A stretch of 64,000 nucleotides of DNA from positions 1 to 64,000 of the forward strand of contig NZ_LOHS01000037.1 of assembly GCF_001642995.1 (NCBI RefSeq). Direction: 5' to 3'. The DNA is from Streptomyces jeddahensis (GTDB lineage Bacteria; Actinomycetota; Actinomycetes; Streptomycetales; Streptomycetaceae). How positions within the stretch are numbered: position 1 is the first letter of the stretch; every line of letters begins with the position of its first letter. Below, one piece after another: positions 7,972 through 17,161 of this stretch. The notes under the pieces were generated by a model that saw nothing but the letters and a program-made list of their open reading frames with translations, made no database searches and had not been told where the DNA came from. Both the position numbers and the translations under genes were made by a program.

Positions 7972-8778
7972 CTACAGGCGGCCCTCCATACGGGCCGCCG
8001 CGTCCCTGATCGACGGAAGCTGCGCCATCAGCGCCTCCCCGGGACACTCGGTCAGGTTGCCGTCGGTGTGACCGGACACGGCATAGAACCGCGCACGCGT
8101 CCCCGCGGCGTACTTGCTCAGGCTGTTGCTGGACACGAGCTCCACCTTGCCGCGCGGGTCGATGCCGGACAGACCGAGTTTCCAGGCGGCGATGGCCGCG
8201 ATGGCATCGGTCATGACCTTCGGCACATCCGTCCCTGCGGTGAACGTACCGATCGCGGCGATGCCCACCGTGCGCTCGTTGAACCCCTGGGTGTGCGCCC
8301 CGACGACGGCCTGGTCGGTGCCGCCCGCGCGGCCCTCGTAGATGGTGCCGCAGCGGTCGACGAGGAAGTTGTAGCCGATGTCGTCCCAGTGCCGGGCACC
8401 GGCCTGGCCGGTGTACAGGTCGCGTATGGTGCGCGGGGCGTCGGCGCAGTCGTAGTCGTTCGGTGTGTCGGTGTGGTGCACGAAGACGGCCATGACACGG
8501 TCGGCGAAGCGGGGCGGCGGGCTGCTGTGCGCCTCCGGGCCGCCCTGGCCCAGCCAGCTGCCCCTGGGCACGATCTGCGGTTTCGGAGCGGTCCACACCG
8601 CGCCCTTCGCCGCCTGGGGCCGCGCCGTCTGTGTCCGCTCCGGCGATGCGGCGGGCCCACCGATGCTCGTCGCGAGCAGGACGAGGAGCGCGCAGCCCGC
8701 GACACCGGGCACGCACCACAGCACGACGCGAAAGACACGCATTCCACCACTGTCCGCCGCACGGACCGCGGGCGACAT
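7972..8778 (-). CDS. Membrane-anchored PGRP/amidase_2-type N-acetylmuramoyl-L-alanine amidase
   Basis: This 268-residue protein has one N-terminal hydrophobic segment (about residues 14-40, VVLWCVPGVAGCALLVLLA) that is a signal or anchor, a short linker, and a PGRP-like amidase domain. Zinc-binding and catalytic positions are visible as FVHHTDT, the GYNFLVD strand, GAHTQGFNERTVGIA and SGHTDGNLTECPG near the end. Such enzymes cut the bond between MurNAc and L-Ala in peptidoglycan outside the membrane. An internal Met at residue 13 is a possible shorter start. It is monocistronic or the last gene after the phosphatase gene, which is transcribed the same way. Confidence 0.87.
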   Translation of the reverse strand: MSPAVRAADSGGMRVFRVVLWCVPGVAGCALLVLLATSIGGPAASPERTQTARPQAAKGAVWTAPKPQIVPRGSWLGQGGPEAHSSPPPRFADRVMAVFVHHTDTPNDYDCADAPRTIRDLYTGQAGARHWDDIGYNFLVDRCGTIYEGRAGGTDQAVVGAHTQGFNERTVGIAAIGTFTAGTDVPKVMTDAIAAIAAWKLGLSGIDPRGKVELVSSNSLSKYAAGTRARFYAVSGHTDGNLTECPGEALMAQLPSIRDAAARMEGRL

Positions 8779-8889
8779 GCGGTGTACTCCACACGGTGTA
8801 GCCCCGGGACCGACGGGCCCCGGCCTCAGCGACCGCCTCCGTCGCTTCGGCCGCCTCGACCGCCCCGACGGGCTAAGGCCGGGCCCGGG

Positions 8890-10041
8890 CTACGACTCCG
8901 GCCTCGGCGCCGTCTCCGGCCCCAGCCCCGACTCCAGGCCCAGCCCCGGCTCCTCCACCTCAGGCTCGAAGACGAGCATCGTCACATCATCCTGGACGCT
9001 TCCGGCGAACCGGACCAGGTCCTTCCACACCACGTCCGTCGTCATGGCCAGATCGTCCTCGCTGAGTACGGGCAGCCGGTCGGCGAGCGGATAGAAGACA
9101 CCGGAGCCGTCGCGTGACTCGGTGACCCCATCGGTGACGACGAACAGCCGGTCGCCCCGCTCCAGCGGGACGATGAGCTCCTCGGGCGCGTCGGCGGCGA
9201 GGCCGAGGCCCAGCGGCAGTCCGGCCGGCACCCGCAGCTCGGTCGCCGTGCGGCCGCGCAGCAGCAGCGGCCGGGGATGGCCGCAGGAGAGGATGCGCAC
9301 GGCCCGGGCGTCGTCCGAGAACTCCAGCAGGACGGCCGTCGCGAAGAGCTCCGGGTTCCCCACGTCGGCCGAGTCGACGACGAGCCTGCGGTCGAGTCTG
9401 CCCGCGACCCCCGCCAGCTGCGGCTGGTCGAGCGCGGCCTCCCGGAAGGCGCCCAGCAGGGCCGCGACGGTGCCGACGGCGGCGAGCCCGTGCCCCTGGA
9501 CGTCGCCCACCAGGGCCCGTACGCCGTGGGGGCCGTCACGCACCTCGAACAGGTCGCCGCCGACGAGGGTCCCTCGCTGGGCCGCCCGGTACAGGCCCGC
9601 GCAGCGCACGGGCCCCACACGCTCGGGCAGCGGCGGCAGCACGGCGAACTGGACCGCCTCGGCGACCGCGCTCACCGTGATCAGCTGGGCGTCGCGCCGG
9701 CTGCGCACCCAGGCGATGACCACGCTGAGCAGGGCGATGAAGGCGACCGTCGCCAGGTCGACCTCGCCCGGTTGCCCGAGGTCCGGCCACGGGAGGTCGA
9801 GCAGGGCGAGGACGATGCCGCCGAGCAGGGCCGTGGCCCGGGGTCCGTACGAGAGCGCGGCCAGCGGCGGGAGCGCCGCGAGCAGAAAACCGACGTCGAA
9901 CCTGCGCGAGGTGGCGAGCCCGGCGGCGGTGAGCCCGACGAGCATGACGAGGGGCAGCAGGCGCAGCCAGCGCGGCGGCGGCGCCCCGCGCAGCCAGGCG
10001 CGCTCCTCATAGTCCCGGCGCCGAGACGCGGCCCCGCTCAT
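8890..10041 (-). CDS. Membrane SpoIIE/PP2C-type serine phosphatase
   Basis: This 383-residue protein has an N-terminal membrane region (about residues 22-115, three or four helices starting WLRLLPLVMLVGLTAAGL) and a cytoplasmic PPM/SpoIIE phosphatase domain. Metal-binding Asp residues are visible in GGDLFEV, GDVQGHG and VVTDGVTES. Proteins of this design typically dephosphorylate anti-sigma-factor antagonists and so adjust stress sigma factors. The start ATG follows GGAAGGAG at good spacing. The open frame continues upstream only through repeat DNA. No antagonist or anti-sigma gene is adjacent; the nearest RsbW-like protein lies at 62.9 kb. Confidence 0.9.
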   Translation of the reverse strand: MSGAASRRRDYEERAWLRGAPPPRWLRLLPLVMLVGLTAAGLATSRRFDVGFLLAALPPLAALSYGPRATALLGGIVLALLDLPWPDLGQPGEVDLATVAFIALLSVVIAWVRSRRDAQLITVSAVAEAVQFAVLPPLPERVGPVRCAGLYRAAQRGTLVGGDLFEVRDGPHGVRALVGDVQGHGLAAVGTVAALLGAFREAALDQPQLAGVAGRLDRRLVVDSADVGNPELFATAVLLEFSDDARAVRILSCGHPRPLLLRGRTATELRVPAGLPLGLGLAADAPEELIVPLERGDRLFVVTDGVTESRDGSGVFYPLADRLPVLSEDDLAMTTDVVWKDLVRFAGSVQDDVTMLVFEPEVEEPGLGLESGLGPETAPRPES

Positions 10042-10187
10042 CACCGCACTCCTTCCGGCCCGCCCGCCCCCTCGTCCTCCGGCCGCTTCCTTCACGCTCC
10101 TACGCCGGGGCCAGGGCCGCACGCCGAGGCGGCGCCCACGCCTGGGCGGCACCACCTCTGCACGACGCGGGGCACCCGCCGTCGTGG

Positions 10188-10260
10188 GTTGTGCCCACCC
10201 GTTCCTCCCCCAGAGCCTTAAGGGCCTGGGGGCACCCCCAGCGGAACGATTGCCCACAAC
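10188..10260. repeat. Dispersed composite palindromic repeat, copy B
   Basis: This is a nearly complete copy in the opposite orientation to copy A. The minus strand reads GTTGTGGGCAATCGTTCCGC, then the inner hairpin CCAGGCCCTTAAGG ... CTGGGGGAGG, then AACGGGTGGGCACAAC. The ends GTTGTG and CACAAC form a terminal inverted repeat. It is non-coding and lies upstream of the phosphatase gene. Confidence 0.75.
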
Positions 10261-10321
10261 GGTACGGGACCGGCCACCGGCCGATCGCCGCGTACGCGCC
10301 GAAGGGGACGTGGCGGGATGT

Positions 10322-10374
10322 GCGCCCGCTGGGGGTACCTCCCAGGCCCTTAAGGCACTGGGGGAGGCTGGCGC
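10322..10374. repeat. Dispersed composite palindromic repeat, copy C
   Basis: The inner hairpin GGTACCTCCCAGGCCCTTAA - GGCACTGGGGGAGG is present with a CCGCTGGGGG left flank. The GTGGGCA ends are degraded. It lies about 60 bases from copy B. Confidence 0.65.
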
Positions 10375-10650
10375 GACGTTCGGGCTCACCCGACGACGTA
10401 CGGCTAGGCGCCAGACCGAGGACGTACATCCCGGCGCGGCCCCGACCCACCCACCGACAGGTGGCGAACCGACCACCGGGCAGAAGCCGCGCACGCGCCG
10501 CCCCACCCACCCACCAGGCGGCGCAAGCCGGGCCCCGTGCGGGCGGGCGCAAACCGGGCACCCCGCTGAGCCACGCCCCCGAACTCCGGCATTCCGCGGC
10601 GCCGTTGAGGGCATGACGTCTCCACCATCCGCGCAACTCGGGGAGGGCAC
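10375..10650. other. Non-coding gap before the flavin oxidoreductase
   Basis: No convincing gene is seen here. Short repeats CACCCACCCACC (near 10445 and 10503) are present. The open frames crossing it are GC-driven. The only clear signal is the ribosome-binding site GGGAGG (10641-10646) of the next gene. Confidence 0.5.
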
Positions 10651-12033
10651 GTGCTTGAGCCGGCGCAATCTGCGGACGTCGTCATAGTGGGAGCCGGGGT
10701 CTCAGGACTCGCGGCCGCGCACCACCTGACCAGGGCCGGTGTCACCACCGTCGTCCTGGAGGCCGCCCCTTACACGGGCGGCCGCATGTCGACCGAGAAG
10801 GTCGACGGCTTCCGACTCGACCGGATCGGCCAGTTGCTGTTCACCTCGTATCCCGAACTGACCCGCACCCCGGGACTCGACGCGCTCGTGCTCCGCCCCT
10901 TCGCACCCGGGGTCCTGGTGCACAGCGACGGCCGCCACCACCGCGCCGGCCCTCCGGCGCCAACCTGGAGCACAAAGGGCGCACGAGGCAGCGCACGGGG
11001 CGCACTCATAGCGGCACGCGCGCTCGCAAGTGCCCCTCGCGCTCCCCGCGCTCCCCGAACCGCAGGCCCCGCCACCCCACGTCCCGCCACCCCCCTGGGC
11101 GGCGCCCTCGACCAGGCCCGGCTCTCCGCGGCCCTCGGGCGCCTCGCCGCGACCCCGGCGGAGCGGTTACTGACCCGCCGTGAACTCCCGGCCGCTCAGG
11201 CCCTCGCCACGCGCGGCCTGCCGTCCCGCACCGTCGACGGTTTTCTGCGCCCCCTGCTCTCGGCCCTGCTGAGCGACCCGGGCCTGACGACGTCGAGCCG
11301 GTGCGCGGACCTGGCGCTGCATGCGTTCGCCCGCGGCCGCCTGTGCCTGCCGGAGGGCGGCGCGGACGCCCTCCCGGAGCTGCTGGCGGCCACGCTGCCA
11401 CCGGGCACGGTACGCACCGGCGTACGCGTCACGGAGGTGTCCACGACCTCCGTGAGGACGGCGGACCACGGCGAACTGGCGTGCCGCTCCGTGCTGTTGG
11501 CGACCGGCGCCCGCGCCGCGGCCGAGCTGCTGCCGGGACTGCGCGTGCCGTCCTTCCACCCGGTGACGGTGGTGCACCACGCCACCTCGGAACCGCCGCT
11601 GGCCGAGCCGGCGCTGCTGCTCGACGCCGACCGCCGCGGTCCCGTCGCGTACACGGCGGTGGTCAGCCAGGTCGACCCGTCGCGCGCCCCGGCAGGCCGC
11701 ACACTCGTGTCGTCGACGGTCCTCGGCCCGCCCCCGCCCGGCCTGGACGCCCTGGTGCGCGGGCACCTGGCCGAGCTGTACGGAACGTCGACCTCGGGCT
11801 GGGAGACGCTGGCCGTCCACCACGATCCGGAGGCCGTGCCGGCGATGCCCGCACCGCACGATCTGCATCGCCCGGTGCGACTCCTGACGGGCCTGTACGT
11901 GTGCGGCGACCACCGGGACACGAGCACGGTGCAGGGGGCGCTCCACTCGGCCCGCCGCGCCGCACACGTCCTGGCCGCCGACCTCGGCGTGGACCTGCCG
12001 GACGCGGTGGACCCCATGTCCACGGCAGCATGA
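10651..12033 (+). CDS. FAD-dependent amine oxidase-like oxidoreductase
   Basis: This 460-residue protein starts at GTG behind GGGAGG. Residues 9-38 form the Rossmann FAD motif (VVIVGAGVSGLAAAHHL ... VLEAA), followed by the conserved GGRMSTEK segment. The C-terminal flavin motif is LYVCGDHRDTSTVQGALHSA. It resembles the protoporphyrinogen oxidase, phytoene desaturase and amine oxidase superfamily. A Pro/Ala-rich insertion lies around residues 125-150 (APRAPRAPRTAGPATPRPAT). The substrate cannot be read from the sequence and there is no pathway gene next to it. Confidence 0.85.
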   Translation: MLEPAQSADVVIVGAGVSGLAAAHHLTRAGVTTVVLEAAPYTGGRMSTEKVDGFRLDRIGQLLFTSYPELTRTPGLDALVLRPFAPGVLVHSDGRHHRAGPPAPTWSTKGARGSARGALIAARALASAPRAPRAPRTAGPATPRPATPLGGALDQARLSAALGRLAATPAERLLTRRELPAAQALATRGLPSRTVDGFLRPLLSALLSDPGLTTSSRCADLALHAFARGRLCLPEGGADALPELLAATLPPGTVRTGVRVTEVSTTSVRTADHGELACRSVLLATGARAAAELLPGLRVPSFHPVTVVHHATSEPPLAEPALLLDADRRGPVAYTAVVSQVDPSRAPAGRTLVSSTVLGPPPPGLDALVRGHLAELYGTSTSGWETLAVHHDPEAVPAMPAPHDLHRPVRLLTGLYVCGDHRDTSTVQGALHSARRAAHVLAADLGVDLPDAVDPMSTAA

Positions 12034-12067
12034 GCACAGGGGCACCGCACCAAGCGCCGGACCCCGC

Positions 12068-13537
12068 CTACCCCAGCGCAGCCACCTTGTCCCGATACCC
12101 CCGCACGGGCGCCGCGTCCCGGTACGGCTCGAGGCGCCGCTCGAAGTCGCGCACGTACTCCACGGCCCGTACCGACCGCATCTCCGCGGCCTGGCCCGCG
12201 GCCTCCGCACCCAGCCTGCAGGCCTGGTCGAGTTCGCCGAGGCCGAGCCGCGCGGAGGCCAGGACGACCCGGCAGAGCAGGCGGCTGCGCGCGAACCCGT
12301 GCGGGCGCAGCTGCAGGGAGCGCTCGGCGTGCTGCACCGCGGCCCGGTACTGCTGGAGGTCGCGGTGGCAGTGCCCGAACTCGTCGGCGAGCTGCGCCTC
12401 GTCGAAGCTGCGCGCCCAGTGCGGCACGTCGTCCCCAGGCCGCGCCCCATCGAGCGCACGCTCGGCCCGGACGAGCGACGCCGTGCACGCCCGCACCTCC
12501 CCGAGCACGGCGTGCCCGCGCGCCTCGACGGCGTGCAGCAGCGCCTGTACGGCGGGCGGGGCGGAGGTGCCGACGCCCTGCTGGGCGACCCTCGCCAGCT
12601 GCACGGCCTCGCGCCCGTGGCCGAGATAGACCGCCTGGCGGCTCATGGTGACCAGGACGTACGAGCCGTACGCCCGGTCCCCCGCGGCCTGGGACAGCCG
12701 CAGTGCCTGCACGAAGTACCGCTGGGCCAGGCCATGCGCCGCGATGTCGAACGACGTCCAGCCGGCGAGACAGGTCAGGTCGGCGGCGGCGGCGAAGAGA
12801 CGGCGGCCCGTCTGCTCGCCGTAGGTCCCGCGCAGCATCGGCTCGACCTCGTGCTCGAGATACCGGACGAGTGCCTGCCGTGCGTGCCCGCCGCCGTAGG
12901 CGTGGTCGAGCGTGCGGAACAGCTCACCGACGGAGCGCAGCGCGGCGATGTCGCCGCTGCTCACCTTCTGGCCGGACACACGCTCGGCCCCCGCGGTCCC
13001 CCGTCCGGCCGCGGGAGACAGCGACCGGGGCCCCGCGGGGCGCCCCTGGGCGGGCACGCGCCCGGCGGCCGGGAGCGGCTCGCCGCGGCCCACGCGGTCG
13101 TCGGCGCGGCCGATCAGCCAGTCCCGGCTGGGCACGACGAGTCCCGCCGGGGTGAACGCGATCTTGCGCAGCTCCGCGTGGCTGCCGGAGTCCTTCCGCC
13201 ACAGCCCGCTGACGATGTCGACGGCCTCTTCGGGGGTCGCCGCGAACTCCAGGCCTGCGTAGACCGGGGCGCACGCGTCGAGTCCGAGGTCCTGTGCGGT
13301 GAGCCGCCGTCCGAGGCGCCGGGTGAAGACCTCGGCGATCAGCGCGGGCGTGGTGCCCCTGGGCTGCTGGCCGCGCAGCCAGCGGGTCACCGATGTCTTG
13401 TCGTACCGCAGGTCGAGTCCGTGCTCGAGACCGAGCTGGTCGACACGGCGGGCCAAGCCGGCGTTGGAGAACCCTGCCTCTGCGATGAGGGAGGCCAGCT
13501 GGCGGTTGGGGGTGCGCTGCGGAGGTCGTTCCGTCAT
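12068..13537 (-). CDS. NsdA-like regulator with N-terminal HTH and TPR-like repeats
   Basis: The N-terminal part holds a helix-turn-helix-like region (SNAGLARRVDQLG ... YDKTSVTRWLRGQQPRG). The C-terminal half (about residues 200-480) is built of helical TPR-like repeats, and an Ala/Gly/Pro-rich linker joins the two. This arrangement is that of NsdA and related Streptomyces regulators of differentiation and antibiotic production. The chosen ATG (13537) has AGGAG 12 bases upstream and gives 489 residues; ATGs at 13564 and 13570 give slightly longer forms. Its target is unknown. It is divergent from lipB. Confidence 0.8.
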   Translation of the reverse strand: MTERPPQRTPNRQLASLIAEAGFSNAGLARRVDQLGLEHGLDLRYDKTSVTRWLRGQQPRGTTPALIAEVFTRRLGRRLTAQDLGLDACAPVYAGLEFAATPEEAVDIVSGLWRKDSGSHAELRKIAFTPAGLVVPSRDWLIGRADDRVGRGEPLPAAGRVPAQGRPAGPRSLSPAAGRGTAGAERVSGQKVSSGDIAALRSVGELFRTLDHAYGGGHARQALVRYLEHEVEPMLRGTYGEQTGRRLFAAAADLTCLAGWTSFDIAAHGLAQRYFVQALRLSQAAGDRAYGSYVLVTMSRQAVYLGHGREAVQLARVAQQGVGTSAPPAVQALLHAVEARGHAVLGEVRACTASLVRAERALDGARPGDDVPHWARSFDEAQLADEFGHCHRDLQQYRAAVQHAERSLQLRPHGFARSRLLCRVVLASARLGLGELDQACRLGAEAAGQAAEMRSVRAVEYVRDFERRLEPYRDAAPVRGYRDKVAALG

Positions 13538-13790
13538 CTGCTGTGCGGTCTCCTGCCGATCCATCCTCATGACATCCCACAGGGAACCCTCATGGCGTGG
13601 CAGAGGGAACTTGCGTGAATTTAGCGGTCACCAGGACGCCTCCCGTCGCCCACGACCTGCATTCATCCGATCGTGTGAGGATTGGCCGCAGGCCTGACAG
13701 CGAGCAGCGGGAGGGGTGGACGACGCCGCGTGTGGAGGGCTGGCACGAGCCGCGCGCGGACCGGCCGGAACCGCCTCGCGTGCGTGCCCG

Positions 13791-13835
13791 TACAGTGGCT
13801 GAGGGGCATATGTGCATGGTGAAGGTTTTAGGAGG
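13791..13835 (+). promoter_or_regulatory. Possible lipB -10 element and ribosome-binding site
   Basis: TACAGT (13791-13796) could be a -10 element; the matching -35 is poor (GAACCG). AGGAGG (13830-13835) is a full Shine-Dalgarno eight bases before the GTG start of lipB and fixes that start. Confidence 0.4.
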
Positions 13836-13843
13836 CACTTGCC

Positions 13844-14641
13844 GTGAACGAACTGCGGTTCGTCCGCATGGGATTCGGTGCGGACGCCGTCGACTACCAG
13901 GTGGCCTGGGACGAGCAGCGCCGCGTGCACGCCGCCCGTTTCGCGGACGAGATCCCCGACACCTGCCTGCTGCTCGAGCATCCGCCCGTGTACACGGCCG
14001 GTCGGCGCACAGCGGACAGCGAGCGTCCCCTCGACGGCACCCCGGTCATCGATGTGGACCGCGGCGGCAAGATCACCTGGCACGGCCCGGGCCAGCTGGT
14101 GGGCTATCCGATCGTGAAGCTGCCGCGCCCGGTCGATGTCGTCGCGCATGTGCGCCGCCTCGAGGAGGCCCTGATCCGTACGTGCGCGGAGTTCGGCCTG
14201 GAGACCACCCGGGTCGAGGGCCGCAGTGGGGTGTGGGTGCTGGGCGATCCCGTGGAGCAGCGCCCGTCGCTCGGCGGCCTGTCGCTCGACTTCGACCCTC
14301 GGCTGCACGACGAGGAGTTCGACCCGCGGCTGAACGGCCCGGAGTACGCGCCGTCCAACGCCGGCCAGCGCCGCGAGGACCGCAAGGTCGCCGCCATCGG
14401 CATCCGCGTAGCCAAGGGCGTGACCATGCACGGCTTCGCCATGAACGTGAACCCGGACAACACCTGGTTCGACCGCATCGTGCCCTGCGGCATCCGCGAC
14501 GCGGGCGTGGCATCGCTGGCGAACGAGCTGGGGCAGGACATCACCATCGCGGACGTCCTGCCGGTGGCCGAGAAGCATCTGCGCGACATCCTCGAGAACG
14601 CCGAGCTGAAGCCGCGCGAGATCGAGCGGACCCCGGCGTAG
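13844..14641 (+). CDS. lipB: Lipoyl(octanoyl) transferase
   Basis: LipB moves the octanoyl group from acyl carrier protein to a lysine of lipoyl domains, the first step of lipoate assembly. The 265-residue protein shows the signature [18 protein letters not shown] (74-91), the catalytic Lys in RKVAAIGIR (K181) and the catalytic Cys in RIVPCGI (C215). Compared with E. coli LipB (213 residues) there is an extra acidic segment of about 40 residues between W131 and K181. GTG start with AGGAGG upstream. lipA follows 134 bases later on the same strand, so they probably form one transcription unit that supplies lipoate for the AceE/SucB complexes. Confidence 0.96.
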   Translation: MNELRFVRMGFGADAVDYQVAWDEQRRVHAARFADEIPDTCLLLEHPPVYTAGRRTADSERPLDGTPVIDVDRGGKITWHGPGQLVGYPIVKLPRPVDVVAHVRRLEEALIRTCAEFGLETTRVEGRSGVWVLGDPVEQRPSLGGLSLDFDPRLHDEEFDPRLNGPEYAPSNAGQRREDRKVAAIGIRVAKGVTMHGFAMNVNPDNTWFDRIVPCGIRDAGVASLANELGQDITIADVLPVAEKHLRDILENAELKPREIERTPA

Positions 14642-14775
14642 CCGACGGCGCCCGCACCCGGGAATGCGCCCCCGCTCTCGGAGGTTGCCCGGAGGCAAGG
14701 GCGTGCAGAGCACGGGCGTACGCTGGTGTACGCCGACGAATCGAAAGCCGCGCAACGGAGAGAGGGGCGCCCGAC

Positions 14776-15741
14776 GTGTCCGCAGTCACACCCGACGGAC
14801 GCAAGATGCTGCGCCTGGAGGTCCGCAACAGCCAGACCCCCATCGAGCGCAAGCCCGAGTGGATCAAGACCCGGGCGAAGATGGGCCCCGAGTACAACGC
14901 CCTGCAGAAACTCGTGAAGAGGGAGGGCCTGCACACGGTCTGCCAGGAGGCGGGCTGCCCGAACATCTACGAGTGCTGGGAAGACCGCGAGGCGACCTTC
15001 CTCATCGGCGGCGACCAGTGCACGCGGCGCTGCGACTTCTGCCAGATCGACACCGGCAAGCCCCAGGCACTCGACCGTGACGAGCCCCGCCGCGTCGGCG
15101 AGTCGGTCGTCACGATGGACCTGAACTACGCCACGATCACCGGCGTCGCGCGCGACGACCTGGAGGACGGCGGCGCCTGGCTGTACGCGGAGACGGTGCG
15201 GCAGATCCACGCCATGACCGCCGATCGCGAGGCGGGCCGCACCAAGGTGGAGCTGCTGATCCCCGACTTCAACGCCGTCCCGGAGCAGCTGGCCGAGGTC
15301 TTCTCGTCCCGTCCCGAGGTGCTGGCGCACAACGTCGAGACGGTGCCGCGGATCTTCAAGCGCATCCGTCCCGGTTTCCGTTACGAGCGCTCCCTGAAGG
15401 TGATCACGGAGGCCCGCGAGGCCGGCCTGGTCACCAAGTCGAACCTGATCCTCGGCATGGGCGAGACCCGCGAGGAGGTCAGCGAGGCGCTGCAGCAGCT
15501 GCACGACGCGGGCTGCGAGCTCGTCACGATCACGCAGTACCTCCGCCCGAGCGTCCGCCACCACCCGGTGGAGCGCTGGGTCAAGCCGCAGGAGTTCGTG
15601 GAGCTGAAGGAGGAGGCCGAGGAGATCGGCTTCTCCGGTGTGATGTCCGGCCCGCTGGTGCGCTCCTCGTACCGCGCCGGCCGCCTGTACCAGATGGCCG
15701 TGGAGAAGCGGGGCGCGTACCTGGCGTCGCAGGCCGTCTGA
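14776..15741 (+). CDS. lipA: Lipoyl synthase
   Basis: LipA is a radical-SAM enzyme that inserts two sulfurs into the octanoyl chain bound to lipoyl domains. The 321-residue protein has both iron-sulfur sites: the auxiliary CX4CX5C (C56, C61, C67) and the SAM cluster CX3CX2C (CTRRCDFC, C82-C86-C89). The conserved C-terminal RSSYRAG supplies the serine ligand of the auxiliary cluster. The reading frame is open far upstream, but GTG at 14776 ([11 protein letters not shown]) behind a purine-rich GAGAGAGGGG fits family length. It works directly after LipB. Confidence 0.97.
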   Translation: MSAVTPDGRKMLRLEVRNSQTPIERKPEWIKTRAKMGPEYNALQKLVKREGLHTVCQEAGCPNIYECWEDREATFLIGGDQCTRRCDFCQIDTGKPQALDRDEPRRVGESVVTMDLNYATITGVARDDLEDGGAWLYAETVRQIHAMTADREAGRTKVELLIPDFNAVPEQLAEVFSSRPEVLAHNVETVPRIFKRIRPGFRYERSLKVITEAREAGLVTKSNLILGMGETREEVSEALQQLHDAGCELVTITQYLRPSVRHHPVERWVKPQEFVELKEEAEEIGFSGVMSGPLVRSSYRAGRLYQMAVEKRGAYLASQAV

Positions 15742-15789
15742 CACCAGCGGCGGAAGCACGGTCGCCCGGCAGAGACGCAGGGCGCGGTC

Positions 15790-15803
15790 GCCTCGTACGA
15801 GGC
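15790..15803. repeat. GCCTCGTACGAGGC palindrome within a short direct repeat
   Basis: A perfect 14-bp palindrome lies between two copies of GGCGCGGTCGCCTC (15781-15794 and 15801-15814), after lipA. It may act as a weak terminator. The rest of 15742-15960 has no gene that I can support. Confidence 0.4.
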
Positions 15804-15965
15804 GCGGTCGCCTCATACGGACCAGGCGGCTGTGTGAATCTGAGCACAAGAGACTACCCACCAGTAGTGGCCGATTCGACGCGGTCCCGGCAGTCCCCGC
15901 AGATGAGGGGCACAGCCGGGGCCGCGTCGCCGTTTCACCCGGCCGCATCAGGGTTTCATTCGCGT

Positions 15966-15994
15966 TTGACCGGTCGGTCATGCCCTGGTAACAC
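15966..15994 (+). promoter_or_regulatory. Promoter of the 67-residue conserved gene
   Basis: TTGACC (15966-15971) and TAACAC (15989-15994) are 17 bp apart and fit a housekeeping promoter. The spacer contains the inverted repeat GACCGGTCGGTC-like sequence. Predicted RNA would start near 16001. Confidence 0.5.
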
Positions 15995-16098
15995 CAATCA
16001 GTGACGCTAGGTCTACACAACGTGCACCCGCGCCCCCCAACGCTTGTGCACCCTTGCTCGCACCCGCTTCCATGCCGCCACCGAGGGGGATCCACACC

Positions 16099-16302
16099 AT
16101 GCAGGCCGCGCCCGTACGCGCCACCGCCATCCCGTCGTTCACCACCGCTCTGCGCGCCGTCGAGTCGCTGCTCATGAGCAGCGGACAGCGCACCGCCCGC
16201 CGCAACGCCTGGACCTCGGTGCTCGAGGACCGGCGCCGCGCCAAGGACCGCGTGGAGGCCCAGCGCGTGCTCGAGGAGGCCCTGGCAACCCGCTCGTCGT
16301 AG
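16099..16302 (+). CDS. Small conserved hypothetical protein (67 residues)
   Basis: A short helical protein MQAAPVRATAIPSFTTALRA with Ser/Arg-rich centre (SSGQRTARRNAW) and a charged C-terminal helix (EDRRRAKDRVEAQRVLEEAL). I recall it as conserved at this place between lipA and the DUF4191 gene in Streptomyces. It has no known domain. A longer in-frame start exists at 16054, but the start at 16099 leaves the conserved part complete. No signal peptide or membrane segment. Confidence 0.72.
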   Translation: MQAAPVRATAIPSFTTALRAVESLLMSSGQRTARRNAWTSVLEDRRRAKDRVEAQRVLEEALATRSS

Positions 16303-16319
16303 GCGCTTCCTGGGCCACG

Positions 16320-16325
16320 TAGACT
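16320..16325 (+). promoter_or_regulatory. -10 element for leaderless DUF4191 transcript
   Basis: TAGACT ends seven bases before the ATG at 16333. Transcription would begin at or just before the start codon. No proper Shine-Dalgarno spacing is present. Confidence 0.4.
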
Positions 16326-16332
16326 TCAGGAC

Positions 16333-17034
16333 ATGGCGAGGAAGGAAACTGCAGCGGACGCTGCGAACCCCGGGCGACTCAAGCAGATCGCCCTGACCTA
16401 CAAGATGACCCGCAGGGCCGACAAGAAGATCGGCCTTGTTCTCGCGGCTGTGGGAATCGTCACCTTCGGTGTCTTCCTCGCGATCGGCTTCCTGATCGGT
16501 CATCCCATCTATCTCGGCATCCTGGGCTTCCTGCTCGCCTTCCTTGCGACGGCGATCGTCTTCGGACGCAGGGCCGAGCGGGCCGCCTTCGGGCAGATGG
16601 AGGGCCAGCCGGGCGCGGCCGCCGCGGTTCTGGACAACATCGGCCGCGGCTGGACGACGACGCCGGCGGTGGCCATGAACCGCAGCCAGGACGTCGTGCA
16701 CCGGGCCGTCGGCAAGGCCGGCATCGTCCTGGTCGCGGAGGGCAACCCGAACCGGCTGAAGAGCCTGCTGGCCGCCGAGAAGAAGAAGATGAACCGCATC
16801 TTCGCGGACGTGCCGGTGCACGACGTGATCGTGGGCAACGGCGAGGGCGAGGTCCCGCTCAAGAAGCTCCGCACGACCCTGCTGAAGTTCCCCCGTGTGC
16901 TCACCGGCCCGCAGGTCACCACGACCAACGACCGGCTGCGCGCGATGGGCGACCTGATGAGCAACATGCCGCTGCCGAAGGGCCCCATGCCCAAGGGCAT
17001 GCGGATGCCGCGCGGCGGCCCGAAGATGCGGTGA
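16333..17034 (+). CDS. DUF4191 integral membrane protein
   Basis: This 233-residue protein has two adjacent transmembrane helices (about residues 36-58 and 60-80: GLVLAAVGIVTFGVFLAIGF and YLGILGFLLAFLATAIVFG). A basic cytoplasmic tail carries the conserved segment GWTTTPAVAMNRSQDVVHR. The C-terminus is rich in Met/Pro/Lys. The family is found next to lipA/glnA in actinobacteria. Its function is not known. It converges on the RDD gene and shares its terminator. Confidence 0.88.
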   Translation: MARKETAADAANPGRLKQIALTYKMTRRADKKIGLVLAAVGIVTFGVFLAIGFLIGHPIYLGILGFLLAFLATAIVFGRRAERAAFGQMEGQPGAAAAVLDNIGRGWTTTPAVAMNRSQDVVHRAVGKAGIVLVAEGNPNRLKSLLAAEKKKMNRIFADVPVHDVIVGNGEGEVPLKKLRTTLLKFPRVLTGPQVTTTNDRLRAMGDLMSNMPLPKGPMPKGMRMPRGGPKMR

Positions 17035-17054
17035 CGCTGCCGTCCGACCTACTA

Positions 17055-17100
17055 CGACGATGGGGCGCCGGAACCGAGTGGTTCCGGCGCCCCATCGTCG
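17055..17100. terminator. Bidirectional terminator between convergent genes
   Basis: A perfect 21-bp stem (17055-17075 with 17080-17100) has a GAGT tetraloop. It lies 20 bases after the DUF4191 stop and 61 bases after the stop of the converging RDD gene, so it can serve both. Confidence 0.88.
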
Positions 17101-17161
17101 TGTACGGGCGCCCGTCGGCGTGGTGGATCCGGACCTGGACGGCGCGGCCCCGTTGCCGTCG

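Noticed and set aside
10042..10668. N-terminal extension of the SpoIIE-type phosphatase
   Set aside because: The frame stays open only through repeat DNA; the ATG at 10041 has a strong GGAAGGAG site and starts right before the conserved part.
14104..16821. 905-codon minus-strand frame across lipB, lipA and DUF4191
   Set aside because: It crosses three well-supported genes and intergenic signals; composition shows it is antisense shadow.
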